64,000 nucleotides of DNA from Ptiloglossa arizonensis (taxonomy: Eukaryota > Arthropoda > Insecta > Hymenoptera > Colletidae). Made by a program: the position numbers and the translations under genes. The DNA is taken from contig NW_027478867.1 in NCBI RefSeq assembly GCF_051014685.1, positions 310,001 through 374,000 of the forward strand, in the 5' to 3' direction. Positions within the stretch are counted from its first letter, which is position 1; the number at the start of each line of letters is the position of its first letter. The notes below the pieces were generated by a model, which was not told the DNA's origin, ran no database searches, and was given only the letters and a program-made list of their open reading frames with translations. This document shows positions 49,856 through 62,519 of this stretch, piece after piece.

Positions 49856-52800
49856 ACACATACCGCTGTAATCGGGCGAGTTTCTACTTTCAGATGCAAT
49901 AGGAATTTTTGGGTTAGGTCAATCCGTTCGCGAGATATGGGAGTTTGAAGCCAAGAAATGGTTGAGAAGGCAAAAAATTTTTCGCAATTCTGCTTATCCA
50001 AACGCTTAACAAGAATGGCCTAGGGAAAAAATACACATACCGTTGTAATCGGGCGAGTCTCTACTTTCAGATGCAACAGGAATTTTTGGGTTAGGTCAAT
50101 CCGTTCGCGAGATATGGGAGTTTGAAGCTAAGAAATGGTTGAGAAGACAACAAATTTTTCGCACTTCTGCTGCTCCAAACGCTTAACCAGAGTGGCCTAG
50201 GGAAAAAATACACATACCGTTGTAATCGGGCGAGTTTCTACTTTCAGATGCAATTGGAATTTTTGGGTTAGGTCAATCCGTTCGCGAGATATGGGAGTTT
50301 GAGTCAAGAAATGGTTGAGAAGGCAAAAAATTTTTCGCAATTCTGCTGCTCCAAACGCTTAACCAGAATGGCCTAGGGGAAAAATACACATACCGCTGTA
50401 ATCGGGCGAGTTTCTACTTTCAGATGCAATAGGAATTTTTGGGTTAGGTCAATCCGTTCGCGAGATATGGGAGTTTGAAGCCAAGAAATGGTTGAGAAGG
50501 CAGAAAATTTTTCGCAATTCTGCTGCTCCAAACGCTTAACCAGAATGGCCTAGGGAAAAAATACCCATACCGCTGTAATCGGGCGAGTTTCTACTTTCAG
50601 ATGCAATAGGAATTTTTGGGTTAGGTCAATCCGTTCGCGAGATATGGGAGTTTGAAGCCAAGAAATGGTTGAGAAGGCAAAAAATTTTTCGCAATTCTGC
50701 TGCTCCAATCGCTTAACAAGAATGGCCTAGGGAAAAAATACACATACCGTTGTAATCGGGCGAGTTTCTACTTTCAGATGCAACAGGAATTTTTGGGTTA
50801 GGTCAATCCGTTCGCAAGATATGGGTGTTTGAAGCTAAGAAATGGTTGAGAAGGCAGGAAATTTTTCGCAATTCTGCTGCTCCAAACGCTTAACCAGAAT
50901 GGCCTAGGGAAAAAATACACATACCGCTGTAATCGGGCGAGTTTCTACTTTCAGATGCAATAGGAATTTTTGGGTTAGGTCAATCGGTTCGCGAGATATG
51001 GGAGTTTGAAGCCAAGAAATGGTTGAGAAGGCAAAAAATTTTTCGCACTTCTGCTTCTCCAAACGCTTATCCAGAATGGCCTAGGAAAAAAATACACATA
51101 CCGTTGTAATCGGGCGAGATTCGACTTTCAGATGCAATAGGAATTTTTTGGTTAGGTTAATCCGTTCGCGAGATTTGGGAGTTTGAAGCTAAGAAATGGT
51201 TGAGAAGACAACAAACTTTTCGCATTTCTGCTGGTCCAAACGCTTAACCAGAATGGCCTAGGAAAAAAATACACATACCGTTGTAATCTGGCGAGCTTCT
51301 ACATTCAGACGCAACAGGAATTTTTGGGTTAGGTCAATCCGTTCGCGAGATATGGGAGTTTGAAGCCAAGAAATAGTTGAGAAGGCAAAAAATTTTTCGC
51401 AATTCTGCTGCTCCAAACGCTTAACAAGAATGGCCTAGTGAAAAAATACACATACCGTTGTAATCGGGCGAGTTTCTACTTTCAGATGCAACAGGAATTT
51501 TTGGGTTAGGTCAATCCGTTCGCGAGATATGGGAGTTTGAAGCTAAGAAATGGTTGAGAAGACAACAAATTTTTCGCACTTCTGCTGCTCCAAACGCTTA
51601 ACCAGAGTGGCCTAGGGAAAAAATACACATACCGTTGTAATCGGGCGAGTTTCTACTTTCAGATGCAATTGGAATTTTTGGGTTAGGTCAATCCGTTCGC
51701 GAGATATGGGAGTTTGAGCCAAGAAATGGTTGAGAAGGCAAAAAATTTTTCGCAATTCTGCTGCTCCAAACGCTTAACCAGAATGGCCTAGGGAAAAAAT
51801 ACACATACCGTTGTAATCGGGCGAGTTTCTACTTTCAGATGCAATAGGAATTTTTGGGTTAGGTTAATCCGTTCGCGAGATAAGGGAGTTTGAAACTAAG
51901 AAATGGTTGAGAAGACAACAAATTTTTCGCAATTCTGCTGCTCCAAACGCTTAACCAGAGTGGCCTAGGGAAAAAATACACATACCGTTGTAATCGGGCG
52001 AGTTTCTACTTTCAGATGCAACAGGAATGTTTGGGTTAGGTGAATCCGTTCGCGAGATATGGGTGTTTGAAGATAAGAAATAGTTGAGAAGACAACAAAT
52101 TTTTCGTACTTCTGCTGCTCCAAACGCTTAACCAGAATGGCCTAGGGAAAAAATACACATACCGTTGTAATCGGGCGAGTTTCTACTTTCAGATGCAATT
52201 GGAATTTTTGGGTTAGGACAATCCGTTCGCGAGATATGGGAGTTTGAAGCCAAGAAATGGTTGAGAAGGCAGAAAATTTTTCGGAATTCTGCTGCTCCAA
52301 ACGCTAAACCAGAATGGCCTAGGGAAAAAATACACATACCGCTGTAATCGGGCGAGTTTCTACTTTCAGATGCGATAGGAATTTTTGGGTTAGGTTAATC
52401 CGTTCGCGAGATAAGGGAGTTTGAAGCTAAGAAATGGTTGAGAAGACAAGAAATTTTTCGCAATTCTGCTGCTCCAAACGCTTGACCAGAATGGGCTAGG
52501 GAAAAAATACACATACCGTTGTAATCGGGCGAGTCTCTACTTTCAGATGCAACAGGAATTTTTGGGTTAGGTCAATCCGTTCGCGAGATATGGGAGTTTG
52601 AAGCTAAGAAATGGTTGAGAAGACAACAAATTTTTCGCAATTCTGCTGCTCCAAACGCTTAACCAGAGTGGCCTAGGGAAAAAATACACATACCGTTGTA
52701 ATCGGGCGAGTTTCTACTTTCCGATGCAATTGGAATTTTTGGGTTAGGTCAATCCGTTCGCGAGATATGGGAGTTTGAGCCAAGAAATGGTTGAGAAGGC

Positions 52801-53040
52801 AAAAAATTTTTCGCAATTCTGCTGCTCCAAACGCTTAACCAGAATGGCCTAGGGAAAAAATACACATACCGCTGTAATCGGGCGAGTTTCTACTTTCAGA
52901 TGCAATAGGAATTTTTGGGTTAGGTCAATCCCTTCGCGAGATATGGGAGTTTGAAGCCAAGAAATGGTTGAGAAGGCAGAAAATTTTTCGCAATTCTGCT
53001 GCTCCAAACGCTTAACCAGAATGGCCTAGGGAAAAAATAC
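49855..53040. repeat. ~3.2-kb block, copy 1 of a 38-monomer-spaced duplication
   Basis: Matches 56,575-60,290 at offset 6,720 bp (38 monomers) up to about 51,530, then 7,251 bp beyond. The added 531 bp is a three-monomer expansion in the second copy. Anchors are GAGTCAAGAA at 50,301/57,021, CTCCAATCGC at 50,702/57,422, CGACTTTCAG at 51,122/57,842 and CCCTTCGCG at 52,930/60,181. Only isolated base differences were seen, for example TCAATCGG against TCAATCCG and GTTAGGACA against GTTAGGTCA, so the copy is recent. Confidence 0.9.
51122..51298 (+). repeat. Highly divergent monomer
   Basis: Opens with CGACTTTCAG in place of CTACTTTCAG and carries GAATTTTTTGG, GGTTAATCC, GAGATTTGGG, CAACAAACTTTTCGC and CTGCTGGTCC. 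That is many more private changes than its neighbours have. Exact relatives are at 57,842 and 58,373, which makes it a clean tracer for the block copies. Monomers near 61,556 and 63,148 share the CGAGATTCGACT start with CTATCAG but not the other changes. Confidence 0.8.
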
Positions 53041-54275
53041 ACATACCGTTGTAATCGGGCGAGTTTCTACTTTCAGATGCAATAGGAATTTTTGGGTTAG
53101 GTTAATCCGTTCGCGAGATAAGGGAGTTTGAAACTAAGAAATGGTTGAGAAGACAACAAATTTTTCGCAATTCTGCTGCTCCAAACGCTTAACCAGAGTG
53201 GCCTAGGGAAAAAATACACATACCGTTGTAATCGGGCGAGTTTCTACTTTCAGATGCAACAGGAATGTTTGGGTTAGGTGAATCCGTTCGCGAGATATGG
53301 GTGTTTGAAGATAAGAAATAGTTGAGAAGACAACAAATTTTGCGTACTTCTGCTGCTCCAAACGCTTAACCAGAATGGCCTAGGGAAAAAATACACATAC
53401 CGTTGTAATCGGGCGAGTTTCTACTTTCAGATGCAATTGGAATTTTTGGGTTAGGTCAATCCGTTCGCGAGATATGGGAGTTTGAAGCCAAGAAATGGTT
53501 GAGAAGGCAGAAAATTTTTCGGAATTCTGCTGCTCCAAACGCTAAACCAGAATGGCCTAGGGAAAAAATACACATACCGCTGTAATCGGGCGAGTTTCTA
53601 CTTTCAGATGCGATAGGAATTTTTGGGTTAGGTTAATCCGTTCGCGAGATAAGGGAGTTTGAAGCTAAGAAATGGTTGAGAAGACAAGAAATTTTTCGCA
53701 ATTCTGCTGCTCCAAACGCTTGACCAGAATGGGCTAGGGAAAAAATACACATACCGTTGTAATCGGGCGAGTCTCTACTTTCAGATGCAACAGGAATTTT
53801 TGGGTTAGGTCAATCCGTTCGCGAGATATGGGAGTTTGAAGCTAAGAAATGGTTGAGAAGACAACAAATTTTTCGCAATTCTGCTGCTCCAAACGCTTAA
53901 CCAGAGTGGCCTAGGGAAAAAATACACATACCGTTGTAATCGGGCGAGTTTCTACTTTCCGATGCAATTGGAATTTTTGGGTTAGGTCAATCCGTTCGCG
54001 AGATATGGGAGTTTGAGCCAAGAAATGGTTGAGAAGGCAAAAAATTTTTCGCAATTCTGCTGCTCCAAACGCTTAACCAGAATGGCCTAGGGAAAAAATA
54101 CACATACCGCTGTAATCGGGCGAGTTTCTACTTTCAGATGCGATAGGAATTTTTGGGTTAGGTCAATCCCTTCGCGAGATATGGGAGTTTGAAGCCAAGA
54201 AATGGTTGAGAAGGCAGAAAATTTTTCGCAATTCTGCTGCTCCAAACGCTTAACCAGAATGGCCTAGGGAAAAAA
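51740..54275. repeat. 7-monomer tandem duplication (1,238 bp offset)
   Basis: Monomers of 51,740-52,977 are repeated from 52,978. The shared order is GAGATAAGGG with GAAACTAAG (51,863/53,101 for GTTAATCC), GGAATGTTTGGG with GGTGAATCC, GGAATTCTGC with CGCTAAACC, GATGCGATAGG, and CCGATGCAATTGG. A further copy of the first 7-mer is at about 59.0-60.3 kb within the copied block. GGAATTCTG creates an EcoRI site in these copies. Confidence 0.85.
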
Positions 54276-56575
54276 TACCCATACCGCTGTGATCGGGCGA
54301 GTTTCTACTTTCAGATGCAATAGGAATTTTTGGGTTAGGTCAATCCGTTCGCGAGATATGGGTGTTTGAAGCTAAGGAATGGTTGAGAAAGCAAAAAATT
54401 TTTTGCACTTCTGCTTCTCCAAACGCTTAACCAGAATGGCCTAGGAAAAAAATACACATACCGTTGTAATCGGGCGAGCTTCTACATTCAGACGCAACAG
54501 GAATTTTTGGGTTAGGTCAATCCGTTCGCGAGATATGGGAGTTTGAAGCCAAGAAATAGTTGAGAAGGCAAAAAATTTTGCGCAATTCTGCTGCTCCAAA
54601 CGCTTAACAAGAATGGCCTAGTGAAAAAATACACATACCGTTGTAATCGGGCGAGTTTCTACTTTCAGATGCAACAGGAATTTTTGGGTTAGGTCGATCC
54701 GTTCGCGAGATATGGGAGTTTTAAGCTAAGAAATGGTTGAGAAGACAACAAATTTTTCGCACTTCTGCTGCTCCAAACGCTTAACCAGAGTGGCCTAGGG
54801 AAAAAATACACATACAGTTGTAATCGGGCGAGTTTCTACTTTCAGATGCAATAGGAATTTTTGGGTTAGGTTAATCCGTTCGCGAGATAAGGGAGTTTGA
54901 AGCTAAGAAATGGTTGAGAAGACAACAAATTTTTCGCAATTCTGCTGCTCCAAACGCTTAACCAGAGTGGCCTAGGGAAAAAATACACATACCGTTGTAA
55001 TCGGGCGAGTTTCTACTTTCAGATGCAAAAGGAATGTTTGGGTTAGGTCAATCCGTTCGCGAGATATGGGTGTTTGAAGCTAAGAAATAGTTGAGAAGAC
55101 AACAAATTTTTCGTACTTCTGCTGCTCCAAACGCTTAACCAGAATGGCCTAGGGAAAAAATACACATACCGTTGTAATCGGGCGAGTTTCCACTTTCAGA
55201 TGCAATTGGAATTTTTGGGTTAGGTCAATCCGTTCGCGAGATATAGGAGTTTGAGCCAAGAAATGGTTGAGAAGGCAAAAAATTTTTCGCAATTCTGCTG
55301 CTCCAAACGCTTAACCAGAATGGCCTAGGGAAAAAATACACATACCGCTGTAATCGGGCGAGTTTCTACTTTCAGATGCAATAGGAATTTTTGGGTTAGG
55401 TCAATCCGTTCGCGAGATATGGGAGTTTGAAGCCAAGAAATGGTTGAGAAGGCAGAAAATTTTTCGGAATTCTGCTGCTCCAAACGCTTAACCAGAATGG
55501 CCGAGGGAAAAAATACACATACCGCTGTAATCGGGCGAGTTTCTACTTTCAGATGCAATAGGAATTTTTGGGTTAGGTCAATCCGTTCGCGAGATATGGG
55601 AGTTTGAAGCCAAGAAATGGTTGAGAAGGCAAAAAATTTTTCGCAATTCTGCTTCTCCAAACGCTTAACCAGAATGGCCTAGGAAAAAAATACACATACC
55701 GTTGTAATCGGGCGAGTTTCTACTTTCAGATGCGACAGGAATGTTTGGGTTAGGTCAATCCGTTCGCGAGATATGGGTGTTTGAAGCTAAGAAATAGTTG
55801 AGAAGACAACAAATTTTTCGTACTTCTGCTGCTCCAAACGCTTAACCAGAATGGCCTAGGAAAAAAATACACATACCGTTGTAATCGGGCGAGCTTCTAC
55901 TTTCAGACGCAACAGGAATTTTTGGGTTAGGTCAATCCGTTCGCGAGATATGGGAGTTTGAAGCCAAGAAATAGTTGAGAAAGCAAAAAATTTTTCGAAA
56001 TTCTGCTGCTCCAAACGCTTAACAAGAATGGCCTAGGGAAAAAATACACATACCGTTGTAATCGGGCGAGTTTCTACTTTCAGATGCAACAGGAATTTTT
56101 GGGTTAGGTCAATCCGTTCGCGAGATATGGGAGTTTGAAGCTAAGAAATGGTTGAGAAGACAACAAATTTTTCGCAATTCTGCTGCTCCAAACGCTTAAC
56201 CAGAGTGGCCTAGGGAAAAAATACACATACCGTTGTAATCGGGCGAGTTTCTACTTTCCGATGCAATTGGAATTTTTGGGTTAGGTCAATCCGTTCGCGA
56301 GATATGGGAGTTTGAGCCAAGAAATGGTTGAGAAGGCAAAAAATTTTTCGCAATTCTGCTGCTCCAAACGCTTAACCAGAATGGCCTAGGGAAAAAATAC
56401 ACATACCGTTGTAATCGGGCGAGCTTCTACTTTCAGACGCAACAGGAATTTTTGCGTTAGGTCAATCCGTTCGCGAGATATGGGAGTTTGAAGCCAAGAA
56501 ATGGTTGAGAAGGCAGAAAATTTTTCGCAATTCTGCTGCTCCAAACGTTTAACCAGAATGGCCTAGGAAAAAAAT
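54275..56575. repeat. Block copied at ~60,290-61,550
   Basis: The first part (54,278 onward: TACCCATACCGCTGTGATC, GGGTGTTTG, GCAAAAAATTTTTTGC) corresponds to 60,291 onward at 6,013 bp. After about 54,930 the offset falls to 5,836 bp because the later copy lacks the GATGCAAAAGG monomer of about 55,021. The later part contains GAGATATAGG, GGAATTCTGC and GGCCGAGGG monomers near 55,245-55,510. It then passes to GCTTCTACTTTCAG and CGAAATTCTG monomers near 55,890-56,000 that resemble those at 61.7-62.0 kb. Confidence 0.8.
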
Positions 56576-59500
56576 ACACATACCGCTGTAATCGGGCGAG
56601 TTTCTACTTTCAGATGCAATAGGAATTTTTGGGTTAGGTCAATCCGTTCGCGAGATATGGGAGTTTGAAGCCAAGAAATGGTTGAGAAGGCAAAAAATTT
56701 TTCGCAATTCTGCTTATCCAAACGCTTAACAAGAATGGCCTAGGGAAAAAATACACATACCGTTGTAATCGGGCGAGTTTCTACTTTCAGATGCAACAGG
56801 AATTTTTGGGTTAGGTCAATCCGTTCGCGAGATATGGGAGTTTGAAGCTAAGAAATGGTTGAGAAGACAACAAATTTTTCGCACTTCTGCTGCTCCAAAC
56901 GCTTAACCAGAGTGGCCTAGGGAAAAAATACACATACCGTTGTAATCGGGCGAGTTTCTACTTTCAGATGCAATTGGAATTTTTGGGTTAGGTCAATCCG
57001 TTCGCGAGATATGGGAGTTTGAGTCAAGAAATGGTTGAGAAGGCAAAAAATTTTTCGCAATTCTGCTGCTCCAAACGCTTAACCAGAATGGCCTAGGGGA
57101 AAAATACACATACCGCTGTAATCGGGCGAGTTTCTACTTTCAGATGCAATAGGAATTTTTGGGTTAGGTCAATCCGTTCGCGAGATATGGGAGTTTGAAG
57201 CCAAGAAATGGTTGAGAAGGCAGAAAATTTTTCGCAATTCTGCTGCTCCAAACGCTTAACCAGAATGGCCTAGGGAAAAAATACCCATACCGCTGTAATC
57301 GGGCGAGTTTCTACTTTCAGATGCAATAGGAATTTTTGGGTTAGGTCAATCCGTTCGCGAGATATGGGAGTTTGAAGCCAAGAAATGGTTGAGAAGGCAA
57401 AAAATTTTTCGCAATTCTGCTGCTCCAATCGCTTAACAAGAATGGCCTAGGGAAAAAATACACATACCGTTGTAATCGGGCGAGTTTCTACTTTCAGATG
57501 CAACAGGAATTTTTGGGTTAGGTCAATCCGTTCGCAAGATATGGGTGTTTGAAGCTAAGAAATGGTTGAGAAGGCAGGAAATTTTTCGCAATTCTGCTGC
57601 TCCAAACGCTTAACCAGAATGGCCTAGGGAAAAAATACACATACCGCTGTAATCGGGCGAGTTTCTACTTTCAGATGCAATAGGAATTTTTGGGTTAGGT
57701 CAATCCGTTCGCGAGATATGGGAGTTTGAAGCCAAGAAATGGTTGAGAAGGCAAAAAATTTTTCGCACTTCTGCTTCTCCAAACGCTTAACCAGAATGTC
57801 CTAGGAAAAAAATACACATACCATTGTAATCGGGCGAGATTCGACTTTCAGATGCAATAGGAATTTTTTGGTTAGGTTAATCCGTTCGCGAGATTTGGGA
57901 GTTTGAAGCTAAGAAATGGTTGAGAAGACAACAAACTTTTCGCATTTCTGCTGGTCCAAACGCTTAACCAGAATGGCCTAGGAAAAAAATACACATACCG
58001 TTGTAATCTGGCGAGCTTCTACATTCAGACGCAACAGGAATTTTTGGGTTAGGTCAATCCGTTCGCGAGATATGGGAGTTTGAAGCCAAGAAATAGTTGA
58101 GAAGGCAAAAAATTTTTCGCAATTCTGCTGCTCCAAACGCTTAACAAGAATGGCCTAGTGAAAAAATACACATACCGTTGTAATCGGGCGAGTTTCTACT
58201 TTCAGATGCAACAGGAATTTTTGGGTTAGGTCAATCCGTTCGCGAGATATGGGAGTTTGAAGCCAAGAAATGGTTGAGAAGGCAAAAAATTTTTCGCACT
58301 TCTGCTTCTCCAAACGCTTAACCAGAATGTCCTAGGAAAAAAATACACATACCATTGTAATCGGGCGAGATTCGACTTTCAGATGCAATAGGAATTTTTT
58401 GGTTAGGTTAATCCGTTCGCGAGATTTGGGAGTTTGAAGCTAAGAAATGGTTGAGAAGACAACAAACTTTTCGCATTTCTGCTGGTCCAAACGCTTAACC
58501 AGAATGGCCTAGGAAAAAAATACACATACCGTTGTAATCTGGCGAGCTTCTACATTCAGACGCAACAGGAATTTTTGGGTTAGGTCAATCCGTTCGCGAG
58601 ATATGGGAGTTTGAAGCCAAGAAATAGTTGAGAAGGCAAAAAATTTTTCGCAATTCTGCTGCTCCAAACGCTTAACAAGAATGGCCTAGTGAAAAAATAC
58701 ACATACCGTTGTAATCGGGCGAGTTTCTACTTTCAGATGCAACAGGAATTTTTGGGTTAGGTCAATCCGTTCGCGAGATATGGGAGTTTGAAGCTAAGAA
58801 ATGGTTGAGAAGACAACAAATTTTTCGCACTTCTGCTGCTCCAAACGCTTAACCAGAGTGGCCTAGGGAAAAAATACACATACCGTTGTAATCGGGCGAG
58901 TTTCTACTTTCAGATGCAATTGGAATTTTTGGGTTAGGTCAATCCGTTCGCGAGATATGGGAGTTTGAGCCAAGAAATGGTTGAGAAGGCAAAAAATTTT
59001 TCGCAATTCTGCTGCTCCAAACGCTTAACCAGAATGGCCTAGGGAAAAAATACACATACCGTTGTAATCGGGCGAGTTTCTACTTTCAGATGCAATAGGA
59101 ATTTTTGGGTTAGGTTAATCCGTTCGCGAGATAAGGGAGTTTGAAACTAAGAAATGGTTGAGAAGACAACAAATTTTTCGCAATTCTGCTGCTCCAAACG
59201 CTTAACCAGAGTGGCCTAGGGAAAAAATACACATACCGTTGTAATCGGGCGAGTTTCTACTTTCAGATGCAACAGGAATGTTTGGGTTAGGTGAATCCGT
59301 TCGCGAGATATGGGTGTTTGAAGATAAGAAATAGTTGAGAAGACAACAAATTTTTCGTACTTCTGCTGCTCCAAACGCTTAACCAGAATGGCCTAGGGAA
59401 AAAATACACATACCGTTGTAATCGGGCGAGTTTCTACTTTCAGATGCAATTGGAATTTTTGGGTTAGGTCAATCCGTTCGCGAGATATGGGAGTTTGAAG

Positions 59501-60290
59501 CCAAGAAATGGTTGAGAAGGCAGAAAATTTTTCGGAATTCTGCTGCTCCAAACGCTAAACCAGAATGGCCTAGGGAAAAAATACACATACCGCTGTAATC
59601 GGGCGAGTTTCTACTTTCAGATGCGATAGGAATTTTTGGGTTAGGTTAATCCGTTCGCGAGATAAGGGAGTTTGAAGCTAAGAAATGGTTGAGAAGACAA
59701 GAAATTTTTCGCAATTCTGCTGCTCCAAACGCTTGACCAGAATGGGCTAGGGAAAAAATACACATACCGTTGTAATCGGGCGAGTCTCTACTTTCAGATG
59801 CAACAGGAATTTTTGGGTTAGGTCAATCCGTTCGCGAGATATGGGAGTTTGAAGCTAAGAAATGGTTGAGAAGACAACAAATTTTTCGCAATTCTGCTGC
59901 TCCAAACGCTTAACCAGAGTGGCCTAGGGAAAAAATACACATACCGTTGTAATCGGGCGAGTTTCTACTTTCCGATGCAATTGGAATTTTTGCGTTAGGT
60001 CAATCCGTTCGCGAGATATGGGAGTTTGAGCCAAGAAATGGTTGAGAAGGCAAAAAATTTTTCGCAATTCTGCTGCTCCAAACGCTTAACCAGAATGGCC
60101 TAGGGAAAAAATACACATACCGCTGTAATCGGGCGAGTTTCTACTTTCAGATGCAATAGGAATTTTTGGGTTAGGTCAATCCCTTCGCGAGATATGGGAG
60201 TTTGAAGCCAAGAAATGGTTGAGAAGGCAGAAAATTTTTCGCAATTCTGCTGCTCCAAACGCTTAACCAGAATGGCCTAGGGAAAAAATA
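56575..60290. repeat. ~3.7-kb block, copy 2 of the 38-monomer-spaced duplication
   Basis: Second copy of 49,855-53,040, enlarged by a three-monomer tandem duplication. The right boundary is near 60,290, where this copy reads TACCCATACCGCTGTGATC and copy 1 reads TACACATACCGTTG. From there it continues with homology to 54,278 onward. Because 54.3 kb lies one 7-monomer period beyond 53.04 kb, the earlier locus gained, or this one lost, a 7-monomer unit. Confidence 0.88.
57790..58851. repeat. Three-monomer tandem duplication (2 x 531 bp)
   Basis: ACCAGAATGTCC at 57,790 and 58,321 and CGACTTTCAG at 57,842 and 58,373 show a repeat of exactly 531 bp with no difference noticed. The related block at 51,070-51,600 has a single copy. 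The monomer joining the copies, near 58,190-58,330, switches from the GAAGCTAAG type expected there to GAAGCCAAG with CTTCTCC, marking the exchange junction. Confidence 0.9.
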
Positions 60291-60927
60291 CCCATACCGC
60301 TGTGATCGGGCGAGTTTCTACTTTCAGATGCAATAGGAATTTTTGGGTTAGGTCAATCCGTTCGCGAGATATGGGTGTTTGAAGCTAAGAAATGGTTGAG
60401 AAAGCAAAAAATTTTTTGCACTTCTGCTTCTCCAAACGCTTAACCAGAATGGCCTAGGAAAAAAATACACATACCGTTGTAATCGGGCGAGCTTCTACAT
60501 TCAGACGCAACAGGAATTTTTGGGTTAGGTCAATCCGTTCGCGAGATATGGGAGTTTGAAGCCAAGAAATAGTTGAGAAGGCAAAAAATTTTGCGCAATC
60601 CTGCTGCTCCAAACGCTTAACAAGAATGGCCTAGTGAAAAAATACACATACCGTTGTAATCGGGCGAGTTTCTACTTTCAGATGCAACAGGAATTTTTGG
60701 GTTAGGTCAATCCGTTCGCGAGATATGGGAGTTTTAAGCTAAGAAATGGTTGAGAAGACAACAAATTTTTCGCACTTCTGCTGCTCCAAACGCTTAACCA
60801 GAGTGGCCTAGGGAAAAAATACACATACAGTTGTAATCGGGCGAGTTTCTACTTTCAGATGCAATAGGAATTTTTGGGTTAGGTTAATCCGTTCGCGAGA
60901 TAAGGGAGTTTGAAGCTAAGAAATGGT

Positions 60928-62519
60928 TGAGAAGACAACAAATTTTTCGTACTTCTGCTGCTCCAAACGCTTAACCAGAATGGCCTAGGGAAAAAATACA
61001 CATACCGTTGTAATCGGGCGAGTTTCTACTTTCAGATGCAATTGGAATTTTTGGGTTAGGTCAATCCGTTCGCGAGATATAGGAGTTTGAGCCAAGAAAT
61101 GGTTGAGAAGGCAAAAAATTTTTCGCAATTCTGCTGCTCCAAACGCTTAACCAGAATGGCCTAGGGAAAAAATACACATACCGCTGTAATCGGGCGAGTT
61201 TCTACTTTCAGATGCAATAGGAATTTCTGGGTTAGGTCAATCCGTTCGCGAGATATGGGAGTTTGAAGCCAAGAAATGGTTGAGAAGGCAGAAAATTTTT
61301 CGGAATTCTGCTGCTCCAAACGCTTAACCAGAATGGCCGAGGGAAAAAATACACATACCGCTGTAATCGGGCGAGTTTCTACTTTCAGATGCAATAGGAA
61401 TTTTTGGGTTAGGTCAATCCGTTCGCGAGATATGGGAGTTTGAAGCCAAGAAATGGTTGAGAAGGCAAAAAATTTTTCGCAATTCTGCTTCTCCAAACGC
61501 TTAACCAGAATGGCCTAGGAAAAAAATACACATACCGTTGTAATCGGGCGAGATTCGACTATCAGATGCAATAGGAATTTTTGGGTTAGGTCAATCCGTT
61601 CGCGAGATATGGGAGTTTGAAGCTAAGAAATGGTTGAGAAGACAACAAATTTTTCGCACTTCTGCTGCTCCAAACGCTTAACCAGAATGGCCTAGGAAAA
61701 AAATACACATACCGTTGTAATCGGGCGAGCTTCTACTTTCAGACGCAACAGGAATTTTTGGGTTAGGTCAATCCGTTCGCGAGATATGGGAGTTTGAAGC
61801 CAAGAAATAGTTGAGAAAGCAAAAAATTTTTCGAAATTCTGCTGCTCCAAACGCTTAACAAGAATGGCTCAGGGAAAAAGTACACATACCGCTGTAATCG
61901 GGCGAGCTTCTACTTTCAGACGCAACAGGAATTTTTGGGTTAGGTCAATCCGTTCGCGAGATATGGGAGTTTGAAGCCAAGAAATAGTTGAGAAAGCAAA
62001 AAATTTTTCGAAATTCTGCTGCTCCAAACGCTTAACAAGAATGGCCTAGGGAAAAAATACACATACCGTTGTAATCGGGCGAGTTTCTACTTTCAGATGC
62101 AACAGGAATTTTTGGGTTAGGTCAATCCGTTCGCGAGATATGGGAGTTTGAAGCTAAGAAATGGTTGAGAAGACAACAAATTTTTCGCACTTCTGCTGCT
62201 CCAAACGCTTAACCAGAGTGGCCTAGGGAAAAAATACACATACAGTTGTAATCGGGCGAGTTTCTACTTTCAGATGCAATAGGAATTTTTGGGTTAGGTT
62301 AATCCGTTCGCGAGATAAGGGAGTTTGAAGCTAAGAAATGGTTGAGAAGACAACAAATTTTTCGCAATTCTGCTGCTCCAAACGCTTAACCAGAGTGGCC
62401 TAGGGAAAAAATACACATACCGTTGTAATCGGGCGAGTTTCTACTTTCAGATGCAACAGGAATGTTTGGGTTAGGTCAATCCGTTCGCGAGATATGGGTG
62501 TTTGAAGCTAAGAAATAGT
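60928..62519. repeat. 9-monomer higher-order unit, copy 1
   Basis: First of two adjacent copies at offset 1,592 bp. Anchors are GAGATATAGG, GAATTTCTGGG, GGAATTCTGC, GGCCGAGGG, CGAGATTCGACTATCAG and the rare GGCTCAGGGAAAAAGTAC at 61,866/63,458. No mismatch was noticed along about 1.25 kb. Within the unit, monomers near 61,731 and 61,908 are themselves almost identical neighbours (GCTTCTAC, AAATAGTTGAGAAAGC, CGAAATTCTG). Confidence 0.92.

Noticed and set aside
55325..55660. 111-codon open frames on the minus strand at 55,325-55,660, 61,161-61,496 and 62,753-63,088
   Set aside because: They read through two satellite monomers because 177 is a multiple of 3 and a stop is lost. The product is a direct repeat of monomer translation, and the three copies are the same duplicated block.
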